A stretch of 11,964 bases of DNA from NCBI GenBank assembly GCA_024280675.1, contig JAJRPT010000056.1:1-11964 (forward strand), written 5' to 3'. The notes beneath the pieces were generated by a model. That model searched no databases. It was given only the letters and a program-made list of their open reading frames with translations, and was not told where the DNA came from. The DNA is from Bacteroidota bacterium (GTDB taxonomy: Bacteria > Bacteroidota > Ignavibacteria > Kapaibacteriales > UBA2268). Numbering within the stretch: the stretch's first letter is position 1; every line of letters begins with the position of its first letter. The position numbers were made by a program, and so were the translations under genes. Below are positions 1 through 6,988 of this stretch, one piece after another.

Positions 1-1
1 T

Positions 2-1003
2 ATATCCTCTTTGGATATAGATTATAAGAAATTGAAATTGTTGGAATCAGTGCTTCCTTTTTCAGTAATAAGTCATTCGCCCAAAGAATTCAAAGCAAAT
101 GTTTTCGTTGATGAAAAAGATATTTCTCATCCAATTCTCCGCCTGAGCGGTTCGGAGCAAGATCTTACAGACTGGAATAACTTGCCACCAATGTTTAAGA
201 GCGAGGTCTTTGTACGCCCGAAAATGGGTGCAAAAACTTACGCCCGACTAAAGATGAATAACAATAGAGTCATTGATGAGCCAATGATTATTGCCAATTC
301 TACATTAAATAAAAAATCCGTTGCTATTCTTTTCTACGGTTTGTACAGAATGAAATTGCTTGCCCAAGGAGAAAATGAGTTTTATAGGAAAAATAAAAAT
401 GACATTTTCACTTTGTTCTTTGATAATATTTTCACTTGGCTTTCAGTTAGCAATAACTCAGAAAAACTAATTATTGAAAGCGACAAGAAAATTTATTCAA
501 GTGGAGAGAAAATTGAAATAAGAGCAAAGCTCTTGAGCGAAAGCTTCCGCCCTTTGACTGGCGCAAGTATCGAGGTAAATATTAAAAGTGGTGAGCAACA
601 AAGACAACTCATCCTGTCTGAAATCGGGCAAGGTCTCTACCGCTCAAGTATTTACGCCAATGTCGAAGGAGAATATTTCATTAGTGCCAAAGCCACTTAC
701 AAAGGAAATATACAAGGATTGGCAAGCAACCGCTTCGAGATTGGAGAAAGTGAGATTGAGTTCCTGCATACAAGTCTTAACCACAAATTGCTTAGGAAAA
801 TATCATCGCTCACCAATGGGAAGTTTTATTTTGCAGACAATAGCAAGCAACTAGCCCAAGATATTGAAATATCAAACTTCAAAGAAATTGCAATACAAAA
901 AAATAAAAAATCTAATCTTTGGGATAATGAGTATTTTCTCATTTTTGCACTCTTAATGTTCTCAGGTGAATGGTATCTGAGAAAGAGAGCAGGATTGCTG
1001 TAA
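2..1003 (+). CDS. C-terminal part of a membrane-anchored BatA/VWA/GATase-like protein (5' end outside window)
   Basis: The reading frame is open to the left edge, with no convincing start, so this is the 3' part of a longer gene. The visible part resembles the C-terminal half of large Bacteroidota-type membrane proteins that combine a VWA or glutamine-amidotransferase-like domain with a beta-sandwich region. Counting from the Leu codon at 11, residues about 40-145 carry the 'HPILRLSG...WNNLPP' stretch and end in a 'WLSV' segment. Residues 150-245 look like an Ig-like/macroglobulin-like beta domain, with 'KIYSSGEKIEIRAKL' and 'RPLTGASIEV'. The last 25 residues form one membrane helix followed by 'EWYLRKRAGLL', a typical C-terminal anchor of this group with a basic cytoplasmic end. 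The domain assignment is from pattern memory, and the function of these proteins is poorly defined. The stop lies one base from the converging ABC ATPase gene. Confidence 0.7.
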   Translation: MSSLDIDYKKLKLLESVLPFSVISHSPKEFKANVFVDEKDISHPILRLSGSEQDLTDWNNLPPMFKSEVFVRPKMGAKTYARLKMNNNRVIDEPMIIANSTLNKKSVAILFYGLYRMKLLAQGENEFYRKNKNDIFTLFFDNIFTWLSVSNNSEKLIIESDKKIYSSGEKIEIRAKLLSESFRPLTGASIEVNIKSGEQQRQLILSEIGQGLYRSSIYANVEGEYFISAKATYKGNIQGLASNRFEIGESEIEFLHTSLNHKLLRKISSLTNGKFYFADNSKQLAQDIEISNFKEIAIQKNKKSNLWDNEYFLIFALLMFSGEWYLRKRAGLL

Positions 1004-1004
1004 A

Positions 1005-1778
1005 TTAAGAATATCGCTCAACAAACTCAGAAACAACTGCTTTTGTACTATTTTTCAATTCTTCAACATTGCCTGAGAAGACTAACTCACCGCCTGAAAT
1101 CATGGCAACTTTGTCGGCAATGTGATAGACAGAAAACATGTCGTGACTTATCACGATGGATGTTACATCCATTTTTTTTGCAAGCTGTGCAATGAGTTGG
1201 TCAATTTGTTCAGAGTTCACCGGATCCAGCCCAGTCGTAGGCTCGTCATAGAAAATATATTTTGGTTTACCAACAAGGGCTCTTGCCACACCAACTCTTT
1301 TTTTCATCCCTCCAGAAAGGTCTGATGGATATTTTTCTTTTAGATCCAGCCATTCTTTATTAAAAATCCCACTGTCTTGCCCGCCAATATTAGGAAGTAA
1401 ACCAACTGCAGAAAGCACTCTTTTTGCTTCAGCTTCTAAAATTGTAAAATCATTTTCTCCATGCTCACGCAGTTTTATCACAGTATTTTCAAAAATATTG
1501 TACGAATCAAAGAGTGCAGCCCCTTGGAACACATAGCCGATATTCTTCCGCATATCAAATAATTGCCTCCTTGACAGTGAGTCTACCCTTTGGCCGTCTA
1601 GCAAAACGCTACCCTGGTCAGGTGATAATAATCCAACAATGTTTTTTAACAAAACAGACTTGCCACAACCTGATTTCCCAATAATACAAGTTGTCTTCCC
1701 TTGTTCGATATCAAAGCTAACACCACGCAGGACTTTCTTCTCTGCAAAAGACTTGTGTATGTTTTCTATACGAATCAT
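1005..1778 (-). CDS. mlaF: MlaF-type ABC transporter ATP-binding protein
   Basis: Cytoplasmic ATPase subunit of the MlaFEDB/Ttg2/MCE type, a family that energises phospholipid (or other lipid) movement between the membranes. All ABC motifs are present in the 257 residues: Walker A GKSGCGKS (34-41), Q-loop Gln85, signature LSGGM (154-158), Walker B YIFYDEP with D178/E179, D-loop GLDP (183-186) and switch His212. The opening 'SFDIEQGK', 'GKSVLLKNIVGLL' and 'LSGGMKKRVGVARAL' are characteristic of MlaF rather than of sugar or peptide importers. Relative to the usual spacing, about 15 extra residues (roughly 131-146) precede the signature motif. No MlaE permease, MCE protein or STAS partner is adjacent. 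The gene follows a SLOG-like gene by 26 bases, probably in one transcript. I see no strong ribosome binding site. The family call is firm; the transported lipid is unknown. Confidence 0.9.
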   Translation of the reverse strand: MIRIENIHKSFAEKKVLRGVSFDIEQGKTTCIIGKSGCGKSVLLKNIVGLLSPDQGSVLLDGQRVDSLSRRQLFDMRKNIGYVFQGAALFDSYNIFENTVIKLREHGENDFTILEAEAKRVLSAVGLLPNIGGQDSGIFNKEWLDLKEKYPSDLSGGMKKRVGVARALVGKPKYIFYDEPTTGLDPVNSEQIDQLIAQLAKKMDVTSIVISHDMFSVYHIADKVAMISGGELVFSGNVEELKNSTKAVVSEFVERYS

Positions 1779-1804
1779 AAATTATGTAAGTCTAGTTTAA
1801 TAGT

Positions 1805-2353
1805 TTAAAATGAATTTGAAAAAAGCTCTGAGATTGCAACTTTCCCATTTTCATTCAGTATCCTTGTGCCAGTTCCACAGAAATGATTCTCTGTTATTTT
1901 CACCATATCGACAGACTCCCAAGAAACACCAGACCAAACAAACCATGAATTGCGATCTTGGTCGAAAAGATAAAGCTCTTTGTTGCAGATCTTAGCAAAC
2001 TCCGCCCCCCAACCAGTTCCGCCCTTTACTGTCAAATCTTCAAGTAAAACCCCAATTACAAAAATTTGGCTAGAGGAATTGATTTGATACCAAATTGATT
2101 GCAAGATTCTTCTGAATAATTTAGTATCGGGATATTCTCTTTGCATAATTCGAGAAACATAATCAAGGGAAACATCTCCTTTTAGTAGTTCCTCGCGATT
2201 TAACACCCTCACCCCACGTGAACGCTGAATTTTGTGACCCTCGAAAGTAAAGTTCACTTCTTCAATACCATATTCTTCGGCTCGCTCGCCAAAAAAAGAT
2301 TCAGCCCCCGCAGAGCCTCCACTATATAATATAAAATTGTCCCTTTTTTCCAT
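1805..2353 (-). CDS. SLOG/YpsA-like Rossmann-fold hypothetical protein
   Basis: This 182-residue soluble protein has no signal peptide or membrane segment. Two glycine-rich elements stand out: YSGGSAGAE at 10-18, directly after the first predicted strand, and GGTGWGAEFA at 111-120. They are separated by a hydrophobic strand, 'IFVIGVLL' (97-104). This layout, with a nearby FEGH (37-40) and a 'LFDQDRNSWFVW' segment (129-140), resembles SLOG-superfamily proteins (YpsA, LOG and DprA relatives), which bind nucleotides or nucleotide-derived ligands. That is a fold-level inference; no catalytic activity can be assigned. The ATG at 2353 follows a TAnnTTTG-like element on the same strand. The gene precedes the MlaF-type ATPase by 26 bases in the same direction, so the two are likely co-transcribed, although no functional link is known. 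Confidence 0.7.
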   Translation of the reverse strand: MEKRDNFILYSGGSAGAESFFGERAEEYGIEEVNFTFEGHKIQRSRGVRVLNREELLKGDVSLDYVSRIMQREYPDTKLFRRILQSIWYQINSSSQIFVIGVLLEDLTVKGGTGWGAEFAKICNKELYLFDQDRNSWFVWSGVSWESVDMVKITENHFCGTGTRILNENGKVAISELFSNSF

Positions 2354-2384
2354 ATTGATTTTCCAGATTTGTTACTATAAAGTT

Positions 2385-2392
2385 CAAAGATA
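2385..2392 (-). promoter_or_regulatory. Possible Bacteroidota-type -7 element (TATCTTTG) upstream of the SLOG-like gene
   Basis: The minus strand reads TATCTTTG, an exact match to the Bacteroidota -7 consensus TAnnTTTG, 31 bases upstream of the ATG at 2353 in the 133-base divergent spacer. No matching TTTG -33 element stands at the expected distance upstream, so the call is weak. Confidence 0.3.
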
Positions 2393-2486
2393 CAAAATTT
2401 CATTTATTAGTTTTTATTTTTTTATCTTGAGTTGCTATTTATTTCTATTTTGAGATTTTAAATGTAGATTAAGGTAAGCCTAAATT

Positions 2487-3428
2487 ATGCTAAATATTAT
2501 TTTAAATAAATCAGAAATTGGTGCTGGCACAAGAGGTTCAGCCTTGGGAGTTGATGCCATTCGCTATGCTTCGTTTCCCAGCGACATAGATTTTTTCAAC
2601 AATGTCCTAGAGCTAGAAAATCTCAATAATTGCCTCTGGGATGACTTTGAACAAAAAGATTTCCCCAATGCCCGCTTTATAAAAGAATTAAATATTTTTT
2701 ATTCGAAACATTTAAGTTTTCTTTCTGAGAAAATGAAAGCTGGTTCTCGTTCATTAATTCTTTCTGCCGATCACTCCAGCTCTGCACTCTATCTTGCCGC
2801 TATGAAAAAATCCAATCCAGATTCAAGAATTGGTGTAGTCTGGATAGATGCTCATTCTGATTTACACTCGCCCTATACTTCCCCGTCTGGAAATATGCAC
2901 GGAATGACCCTTGCCAACGCTCTTGGAATTGACAACCAAGAAATTAAGCGAAGGCAGATAAACAAAAGAACAAAAAAATATTGGGATGATTTGAAAAACT
3001 TCTCTGGCAAGAGTCCAATTATTTCCCCACAAGATTTAGTGTACATTGGTCTGAGGGATATTCAAAAGGAAGAATCGGCTATTATCAACCAAAAAAGAAT
3101 TAAGACTTACTATTCTCGAGATATTTTAAATGCAGATATGAAGATAATTGCAAAAGACACACTTGCTCATTTAAATCACTGCGGGCAAATATTTATTTCT
3201 TTCGATGTCGATTCCATGGATCCGGATAGTGTCTCAAAAGGAACAGGAACACCTGTTATCGGAGGACTTAACTTTCAACAAACTATAGACTTAATCGATA
3301 CACTTACAAAAGATAATAAAGTCAGTGCCTTTGAAATTACAGAAATAAATCCACTTCTTGACAATCAAAACCAGATGGCCGAAGTAGCTTTTAAAATACT
3401 AAAGAGCGTAGCTAAGAACTTTACTTAA
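2487..3428 (+). CDS. Arginase-family (ureohydrolase) enzyme
   Basis: Cytoplasmic binuclear manganese hydrolase of the arginase/agmatinase/formimidoylglutamase fold; 313 residues is the usual length. Metal ligands are all present: His96 in ADHS, D121/H123/D125 in DAHSD, and D240/D242 in SFDVDSMDP. The downstream 'SPSGNMHG' (132-139) contains Ser134 and His138, which match human arginase S137 and H141. Glu286 in FEITEINP matches E277, and the TGTPVIGGL loop is kept. These features place it nearer arginase (L-arginine to ornithine plus urea) than agmatinase. Three points differ: the usual GGDHS is SADHS, the position of human Asn130 is His127, and that of Asp183 (alpha-amino contact) is Gln193. 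Substrate use may therefore differ from classical arginase. The weak AAGG at 2471-2474 is the only ribosome-binding candidate. It stands alone, divergent from the SLOG-like gene, with a promoter before the next gene. Confidence 0.88.
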   Translation: MLNIILNKSEIGAGTRGSALGVDAIRYASFPSDIDFFNNVLELENLNNCLWDDFEQKDFPNARFIKELNIFYSKHLSFLSEKMKAGSRSLILSADHSSSALYLAAMKKSNPDSRIGVVWIDAHSDLHSPYTSPSGNMHGMTLANALGIDNQEIKRRQINKRTKKYWDDLKNFSGKSPIISPQDLVYIGLRDIQKEESAIINQKRIKTYYSRDILNADMKIIAKDTLAHLNHCGQIFISFDVDSMDPDSVSKGTGTPVIGGLNFQQTIDLIDTLTKDNKVSAFEITEINPLLDNQNQMAEVAFKILKSVAKNFT

Positions 3429-3436
3429 GTTTCTCT

Positions 3437-3469
3437 TTTGCTTATTTATTTGCTTTGGCTATATTTTTG
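3437..3469 (+). promoter_or_regulatory. Bacteroidota-type promoter upstream of the lipoprotein-motA-motB operon
   Basis: TTTG at 3437-3440 and TATTTTTG at 3462-3469 match the -33 (TTTG) and -7 (TAnnTTTG) consensus of the Bacteroidota primary sigma factor, separated by 21 bases. The pair lies in the 121-base gap between the arginase-family stop and the ATG at 3550, where a promoter for the four-gene operon is expected. The T-rich context makes chance matches likely. Initiation near 3476 would give a leader of about 75 bases. Confidence 0.4.
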
Positions 3470-3549
3470 CATTATTTTGCTCAGCTCAATAATTGGCTTT
3501 GATTATCGTTTTTCTGTGTGAGGCATTAAACGATATAAAATATATTAAA

Positions 3550-5169
3550 ATGAAAATACTTTACTCATTAATTTTTATTCTGTTAATTTCTTGCACAAGT
3601 GTGGATAACACTAGAAATGCGAGCGGAAGCCAAGATGAAATAATTCGCAAATTCAAGCAAATGGCTCGTTCTGCAAAGAACTCAAGAGAAAACAAATCTG
3701 CACAATATTATTATATAAACGCCCTAACCTCTCAACAACAAGGCAACTGGTCTAGCTCTGTTATCGATTTGCACTCAGCTCTGGCGATTGACTCCTCGGC
3801 CGTCTTTCTTTATTCTCTTTCTCAGTCCTATCAAAAGCTCTCGCTCTTCGGTCTTGCAATCGAAGCACTTAATGCCTCGATTAATAAAGATCCCAATTTT
3901 GTTCCATCTCTTCAAACCATTGCCAGGATTTATTCACAATCTGGCAAAGACTACCTTTCTATACAAATGCTAAAACGGATTTCTAGCATTCAACCAAGTA
4001 TTAGTAATTTAACTGTTTTGGCACAAAGCCAAGAGCTTGATTACCCCTTAGATGCAGTTTCATCATATAAAATTCTTTTTGAAAAAACTGGTGATGTGAG
4101 TTATTTGCATAAGCTCAAACAACTTAACAGAAGGCTAGGGGACCAAAAGAGCTTGTTAGATAATATCGAAACTATTTACTCCTACAATAAATCTGACAAG
4201 CAAAATGCTCTCACATTGCTGGATCTCTATGTTGAGAATAAAGATTCTTCCAAAATATATTCTCTTTTGTCCCAAGTGAAGTCACACCTGCCGCCGGGGG
4301 ATCAAGAAATATTTTTTGGAACAATAGGATACAGGATACTTTATGATTCTACAAGTTTTTTCCACGATTGGGAATCTGATTATCTAAATCTTGTAGGAAA
4401 TGATTTTGCTGACAACTGGAAAATCCAACTACAAAATGCCTATATTATTGCCAAACAAGAAAAATGGCAACTTGCCGATGCAAAATTCAGAGAAGTATTT
4501 TCGAGCCCAGAAATAAGTGCAGAAATTGTCATCCAATCTGGTATAATGTTTTTTAGAGTTGGGCAAACCGAAATTGCAAGAGATATATTTTCAGACTATA
4601 AAAACAAATACCCCAACGACGCTAGATTTCCATACTTTATTGCTTTATCTCTTTTTGATGAAGGGAAAACAAGTGATGCAATCTTGCACTTCCACCAAAC
4701 ACTGGCACTCGATTCCTTATTCATTGATGCCGTTGTTCAACTTGGTATATCTTATGACATGGTCGCCCTCCATGACAGCTCCGACTTCTATTATGAGATG
4801 GCATTGAACCATCAACCAGACAATGCTTTGGTCAGCAACAATTATGCTTACTCTCTTGCCCTTAGAGGTAAAAATTTAGAAAAAGCATTAATTCTCTCAA
4901 GAGTTGCCGTCACCCAACAAGCAGACAACCCAGCATACCTTGATACTTATGGCTGGATTCTGTACAAAATGGGCAAATATGAAGATGCTCTTGTCTATAT
5001 TAAAAAATCTTTGGCATCGGGCGAAGTTTCTGCTGAAGTTTTAGAACATTTGGGCGATATTTATAGAGAGCTCAATATGATTGGGAAAGCTCGTGAGGCT
5101 TGGCAGAATGCCCTGGCCAGCGAGCCTGAGCGACGAACAATACTCAAAAGATTACAAGAGAATAAATAA
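3550..5169 (+). CDS. TPR-repeat outer-membrane-type lipoprotein
   Basis: The start is placed at the ATG at 3550 because the 539-residue product then begins with a clean lipoprotein signal: MKILY, a hydrophobic stretch and the lipobox LISC, with Cys15 as the lipidated residue. An in-frame TTG at 3493 would add 19 residues and bury the signal. The +2 residue is Thr, not Asp, so outer-membrane sorting is expected under the Lol rule (inference). The mature protein is built of tetratricopeptide repeats. One block is at about 51-149. A second, very regular block at about 357-529 contains 'NNYAYSLALRGKNLEKAL', 'YLDTYGWILYKMGKYEDAL' and 'LEHLGDIYRELNMIGKA'. The region between is more degenerate but still helical. 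TPRs mediate protein-protein contacts. The stop overlaps the motA start (TAATG), so it may be an envelope partner of the stator; this is unproven. Confidence 0.85.
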   Translation: MKILYSLIFILLISCTSVDNTRNASGSQDEIIRKFKQMARSAKNSRENKSAQYYYINALTSQQQGNWSSSVIDLHSALAIDSSAVFLYSLSQSYQKLSLFGLAIEALNASINKDPNFVPSLQTIARIYSQSGKDYLSIQMLKRISSIQPSISNLTVLAQSQELDYPLDAVSSYKILFEKTGDVSYLHKLKQLNRRLGDQKSLLDNIETIYSYNKSDKQNALTLLDLYVENKDSSKIYSLLSQVKSHLPPGDQEIFFGTIGYRILYDSTSFFHDWESDYLNLVGNDFADNWKIQLQNAYIIAKQEKWQLADAKFREVFSSPEISAEIVIQSGIMFFRVGQTEIARDIFSDYKNKYPNDARFPYFIALSLFDEGKTSDAILHFHQTLALDSLFIDAVVQLGISYDMVALHDSSDFYYEMALNHQPDNALVSNNYAYSLALRGKNLEKALILSRVAVTQQADNPAYLDTYGWILYKMGKYEDALVYIKKSLASGEVSAEVLEHLGDIYRELNMIGKAREAWQNALASEPERRTILKRLQENK

Positions 5170-6026
5170 TGCTAATAATTATTGGACTTATAGTTGTATT
5201 TGGTGCCATGCTTGGTGGGTTTATGATGGTGGGTGGCAATCCACTTTCACTTCTTCATGCCAATGAATTTGTGGTAATTTTTGGGATTGCAGGAGGTACA
5301 ATTCTAATTGCCAACCCAATGTATTTGGTGACGAGGGTTTTTGCCAGCTTTGGGCTTATGCTAAAGGGTTCATCAGCTAAAAAAGATAATTATCTAGAAA
5401 TGATGCAAATGGTTTATGAAATATTCCAATACGCAAAAAGAGAAGGGCTCATCGCACTTGAACCCCATATCGAATCTCCAGAAACATCTTCAATACTGTC
5501 TAAATATCAGAGCTTCATAGACAATCACCATGCTGTGGAGTTCTTCTGTGATACACTCAAAGTCATTCTATCGGGCGGCATCCCAGCCCACGACCTCGAA
5601 GATTTAATGGACATGGACTTGGAAGGTCACCACGAAGAAGAACACCTTGTGGTCAAAGCACTCCACACAGTGAGCGACGCACTGCCTGGAATTGGTATCA
5701 TTGCCGCCGTACTTGGAATCATTATCACAATGGGAGCGATTAACGAAGGTGCCGAAGCCATTGGGCATAAAGTAGCCTCGGCTCTTGTGGGTACGTTCAT
5801 GGGGATTTTATTCTCATACGGTGTACTAGGACCAATGGTTAATAGCTTGGAGACAATCAATAGCACAAATGGCAAATACTTGCTGGCTCTAAAGGCTGCA
5901 TTATTATCTTTTGCAAAAGGTGCGCCCGCACCAGTTGCCGTTGAGTTTGCTCGTCGTGCCATAGACCCTTACCACAGACCTACATTTGCCGAATCAGAAG
6001 AAGCAGTTAAATCTGCTGGAAAATAA
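5169..6026 (+). CDS. motA: Stator protein MotA
   Basis: Inner-membrane subunit of the ion-driven MotA5MotB2 stator; 285 residues, close to the E. coli-type length. Membrane helices are at about 1-21, 33-52, 170-190 and 203-225. The large cytoplasmic loop between helices 2 and 3 contains the torque region 'AKREGLIALEPHIESP' with Arg91 and Glu98, matching the charged residues that contact FliG in flagellar motors. Both conserved prolines are present: Pro173 in DALPGIGIIAAVLG and Pro222 in YGVLGPM. The C-terminal 'PVAVEFARRAI...RPTF' is typical of the E. coli-like branch. There is no long cytoplasmic tail such as that of the MotA-like ZorA of Zorya defence systems. The start is the ATG sharing one base with the lipoprotein stop. 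Intact torque residues favour a working rotor partner such as FliG, but no rotor gene lies in the window. Confidence 0.95.
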   Translation: MLIIIGLIVVFGAMLGGFMMVGGNPLSLLHANEFVVIFGIAGGTILIANPMYLVTRVFASFGLMLKGSSAKKDNYLEMMQMVYEIFQYAKREGLIALEPHIESPETSSILSKYQSFIDNHHAVEFFCDTLKVILSGGIPAHDLEDLMDMDLEGHHEEEHLVVKALHTVSDALPGIGIIAAVLGIIITMGAINEGAEAIGHKVASALVGTFMGILFSYGVLGPMVNSLETINSTNGKYLLALKAALLSFAKGAPAPVAVEFARRAIDPYHRPTFAESEEAVKSAGK

Positions 6027-6040
6027 TAAAATAAGAAACA

Positions 6041-6988
6041 ATGGCAGAAAAAGAAAATAGAGAAGCAAAAGAACAGCCCATTATAATCAAGAAGATTAGC
6101 AAAGGCGGGCATGGTCACCACGGTGGTGCGTGGAAGGTTGCCTATGCAGACTTTGTGACCGCTATGATGGCCTTCTTCATTGTGATGTGGATAGTTTCCT
6201 CCTCTACAGAAACCAAGAAGCAAGTAGTTGCTTATTTCGATAACCCTGGTGCATTTTCTTTTATCACTGGGAAAATGACCACGCCTATCAACATGGGACT
6301 AAAAAATATTCCAGGGAAAAGAGGTGGCGAACTCAAAGGAGATGGTCAAGGCAAATCCGAACGAGCTATCCAAGATAATTACGACCAAGACAGGTACATG
6401 AAAGATGTCAAGAAAGCTATTCAAGAACAAGCCAAAGCCGATAGCTCTCAAGCTGCTAAAGCAGTGGAGATGACAGCAGAAACTATTGGGAATTATATTA
6501 GCACATTAATCACAGAAAACCCTTCACTAAAAGAATTGCTAGAAAATGTTGTAGTAACAGTCTCCGATCAAGGACTCAAGGTTGATTTAGTCGAAGAAGA
6601 TGATGATTTGTTTTTCAAAGTGGGGTCTAATCTATTAAAACCTGAAGCAAAAGAAATCTTAAAATTACTGGCAGTTGAAATTGGTAAACTACCAAATTAC
6701 TTAGAAATTGAGGGACATACCGACGCACGCTCCTATGGTGATGGCAGAGCTTATTCCAACTGGGAATTGTCCTCAGACAGAGCAAATGCAGCCCGCAGAG
6801 TAATGTCAAACTACGGCCTGTGGGATGGGCAAATCTCCAGAGTAACAGGGTACGCCGACAGTTCGCCAATCATCAAAGACAACCCATTTGACAACGCAAA
6901 CAGAAGGATTTCCTTGATTATTAAATTCAGGGCAGCCAGCGATTTTATAATATCCGAAGACGAGCTAGAAAATAAATCTCAGCAATAA
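6041..6988 (+). CDS. motB: Stator protein MotB with peptidoglycan-binding OmpA-like domain
   Basis: Partner of MotA that anchors the stator to the cell wall; 315 residues. A short basic cytoplasmic tail with the His/Gly-rich 'KGGHGHHGGAWKVAYADF' precedes the single membrane helix (about 36-53). Asp37 in AYADFVTAMMAFF is the conserved ion-carrying residue (Asp32 in E. coli). A linker of about 110 residues, containing the plug region and a charged segment, leads to the OmpA-like domain (about 168-297). Its peptidoglycan-binding signature is 'IEGHTDAR...SNWELSSDRA', followed by 'NANRRISLIIK'. All hallmark residues are kept, so it should be functional. It begins 14 bases after motA, and its stop overlaps the next start (TAATG). 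Whether protons or sodium drive it cannot be decided from this sequence alone, although the pair looks proton-type. Confidence 0.95.
   Translation: MAEKENREAKEQPIIIKKISKGGHGHHGGAWKVAYADFVTAMMAFFIVMWIVSSSTETKKQVVAYFDNPGAFSFITGKMTTPINMGLKNIPGKRGGELKGDGQGKSERAIQDNYDQDRYMKDVKKAIQEQAKADSSQAAKAVEMTAETIGNYISTLITENPSLKELLENVVVTVSDQGLKVDLVEEDDDLFFKVGSNLLKPEAKEILKLLAVEIGKLPNYLEIEGHTDARSYGDGRAYSNWELSSDRANAARRVMSNYGLWDGQISRVTGYADSSPIIKDNPFDNANRRISLIIKFRAASDFIISEDELENKSQQ

Noticed and set aside
2427..2452. Forward promoter for the arginase-family gene (TTGAGT and TATTTTG)
   Set aside because: The second element lacks one T of TAnnTTTG, and the 16-base spacing is short for this promoter class. The T-rich stretch makes chance hits frequent.
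3493..3549. Upstream TTG start for the TPR lipoprotein
   Set aside because: It would put 19 extra residues before a clean lipoprotein signal and bury the lipobox; the ATG at 3550 gives a standard signal.
5627..5962. Minus-strand open frame of 111 codons inside motA
   Set aside because: It is the antisense shadow of a strongly conserved gene and has a low-complexity Ala/Pro/Ser composition with no recognisable domain.
5169..6988. Zorya-type phage defence (ZorA/ZorB are MotA/MotB relatives)
   Set aside because: MotA here has the ordinary length, no long cytoplasmic tail, and flagellar torque residues. No ZorC, ZorD or ZorE-like gene is next to it.
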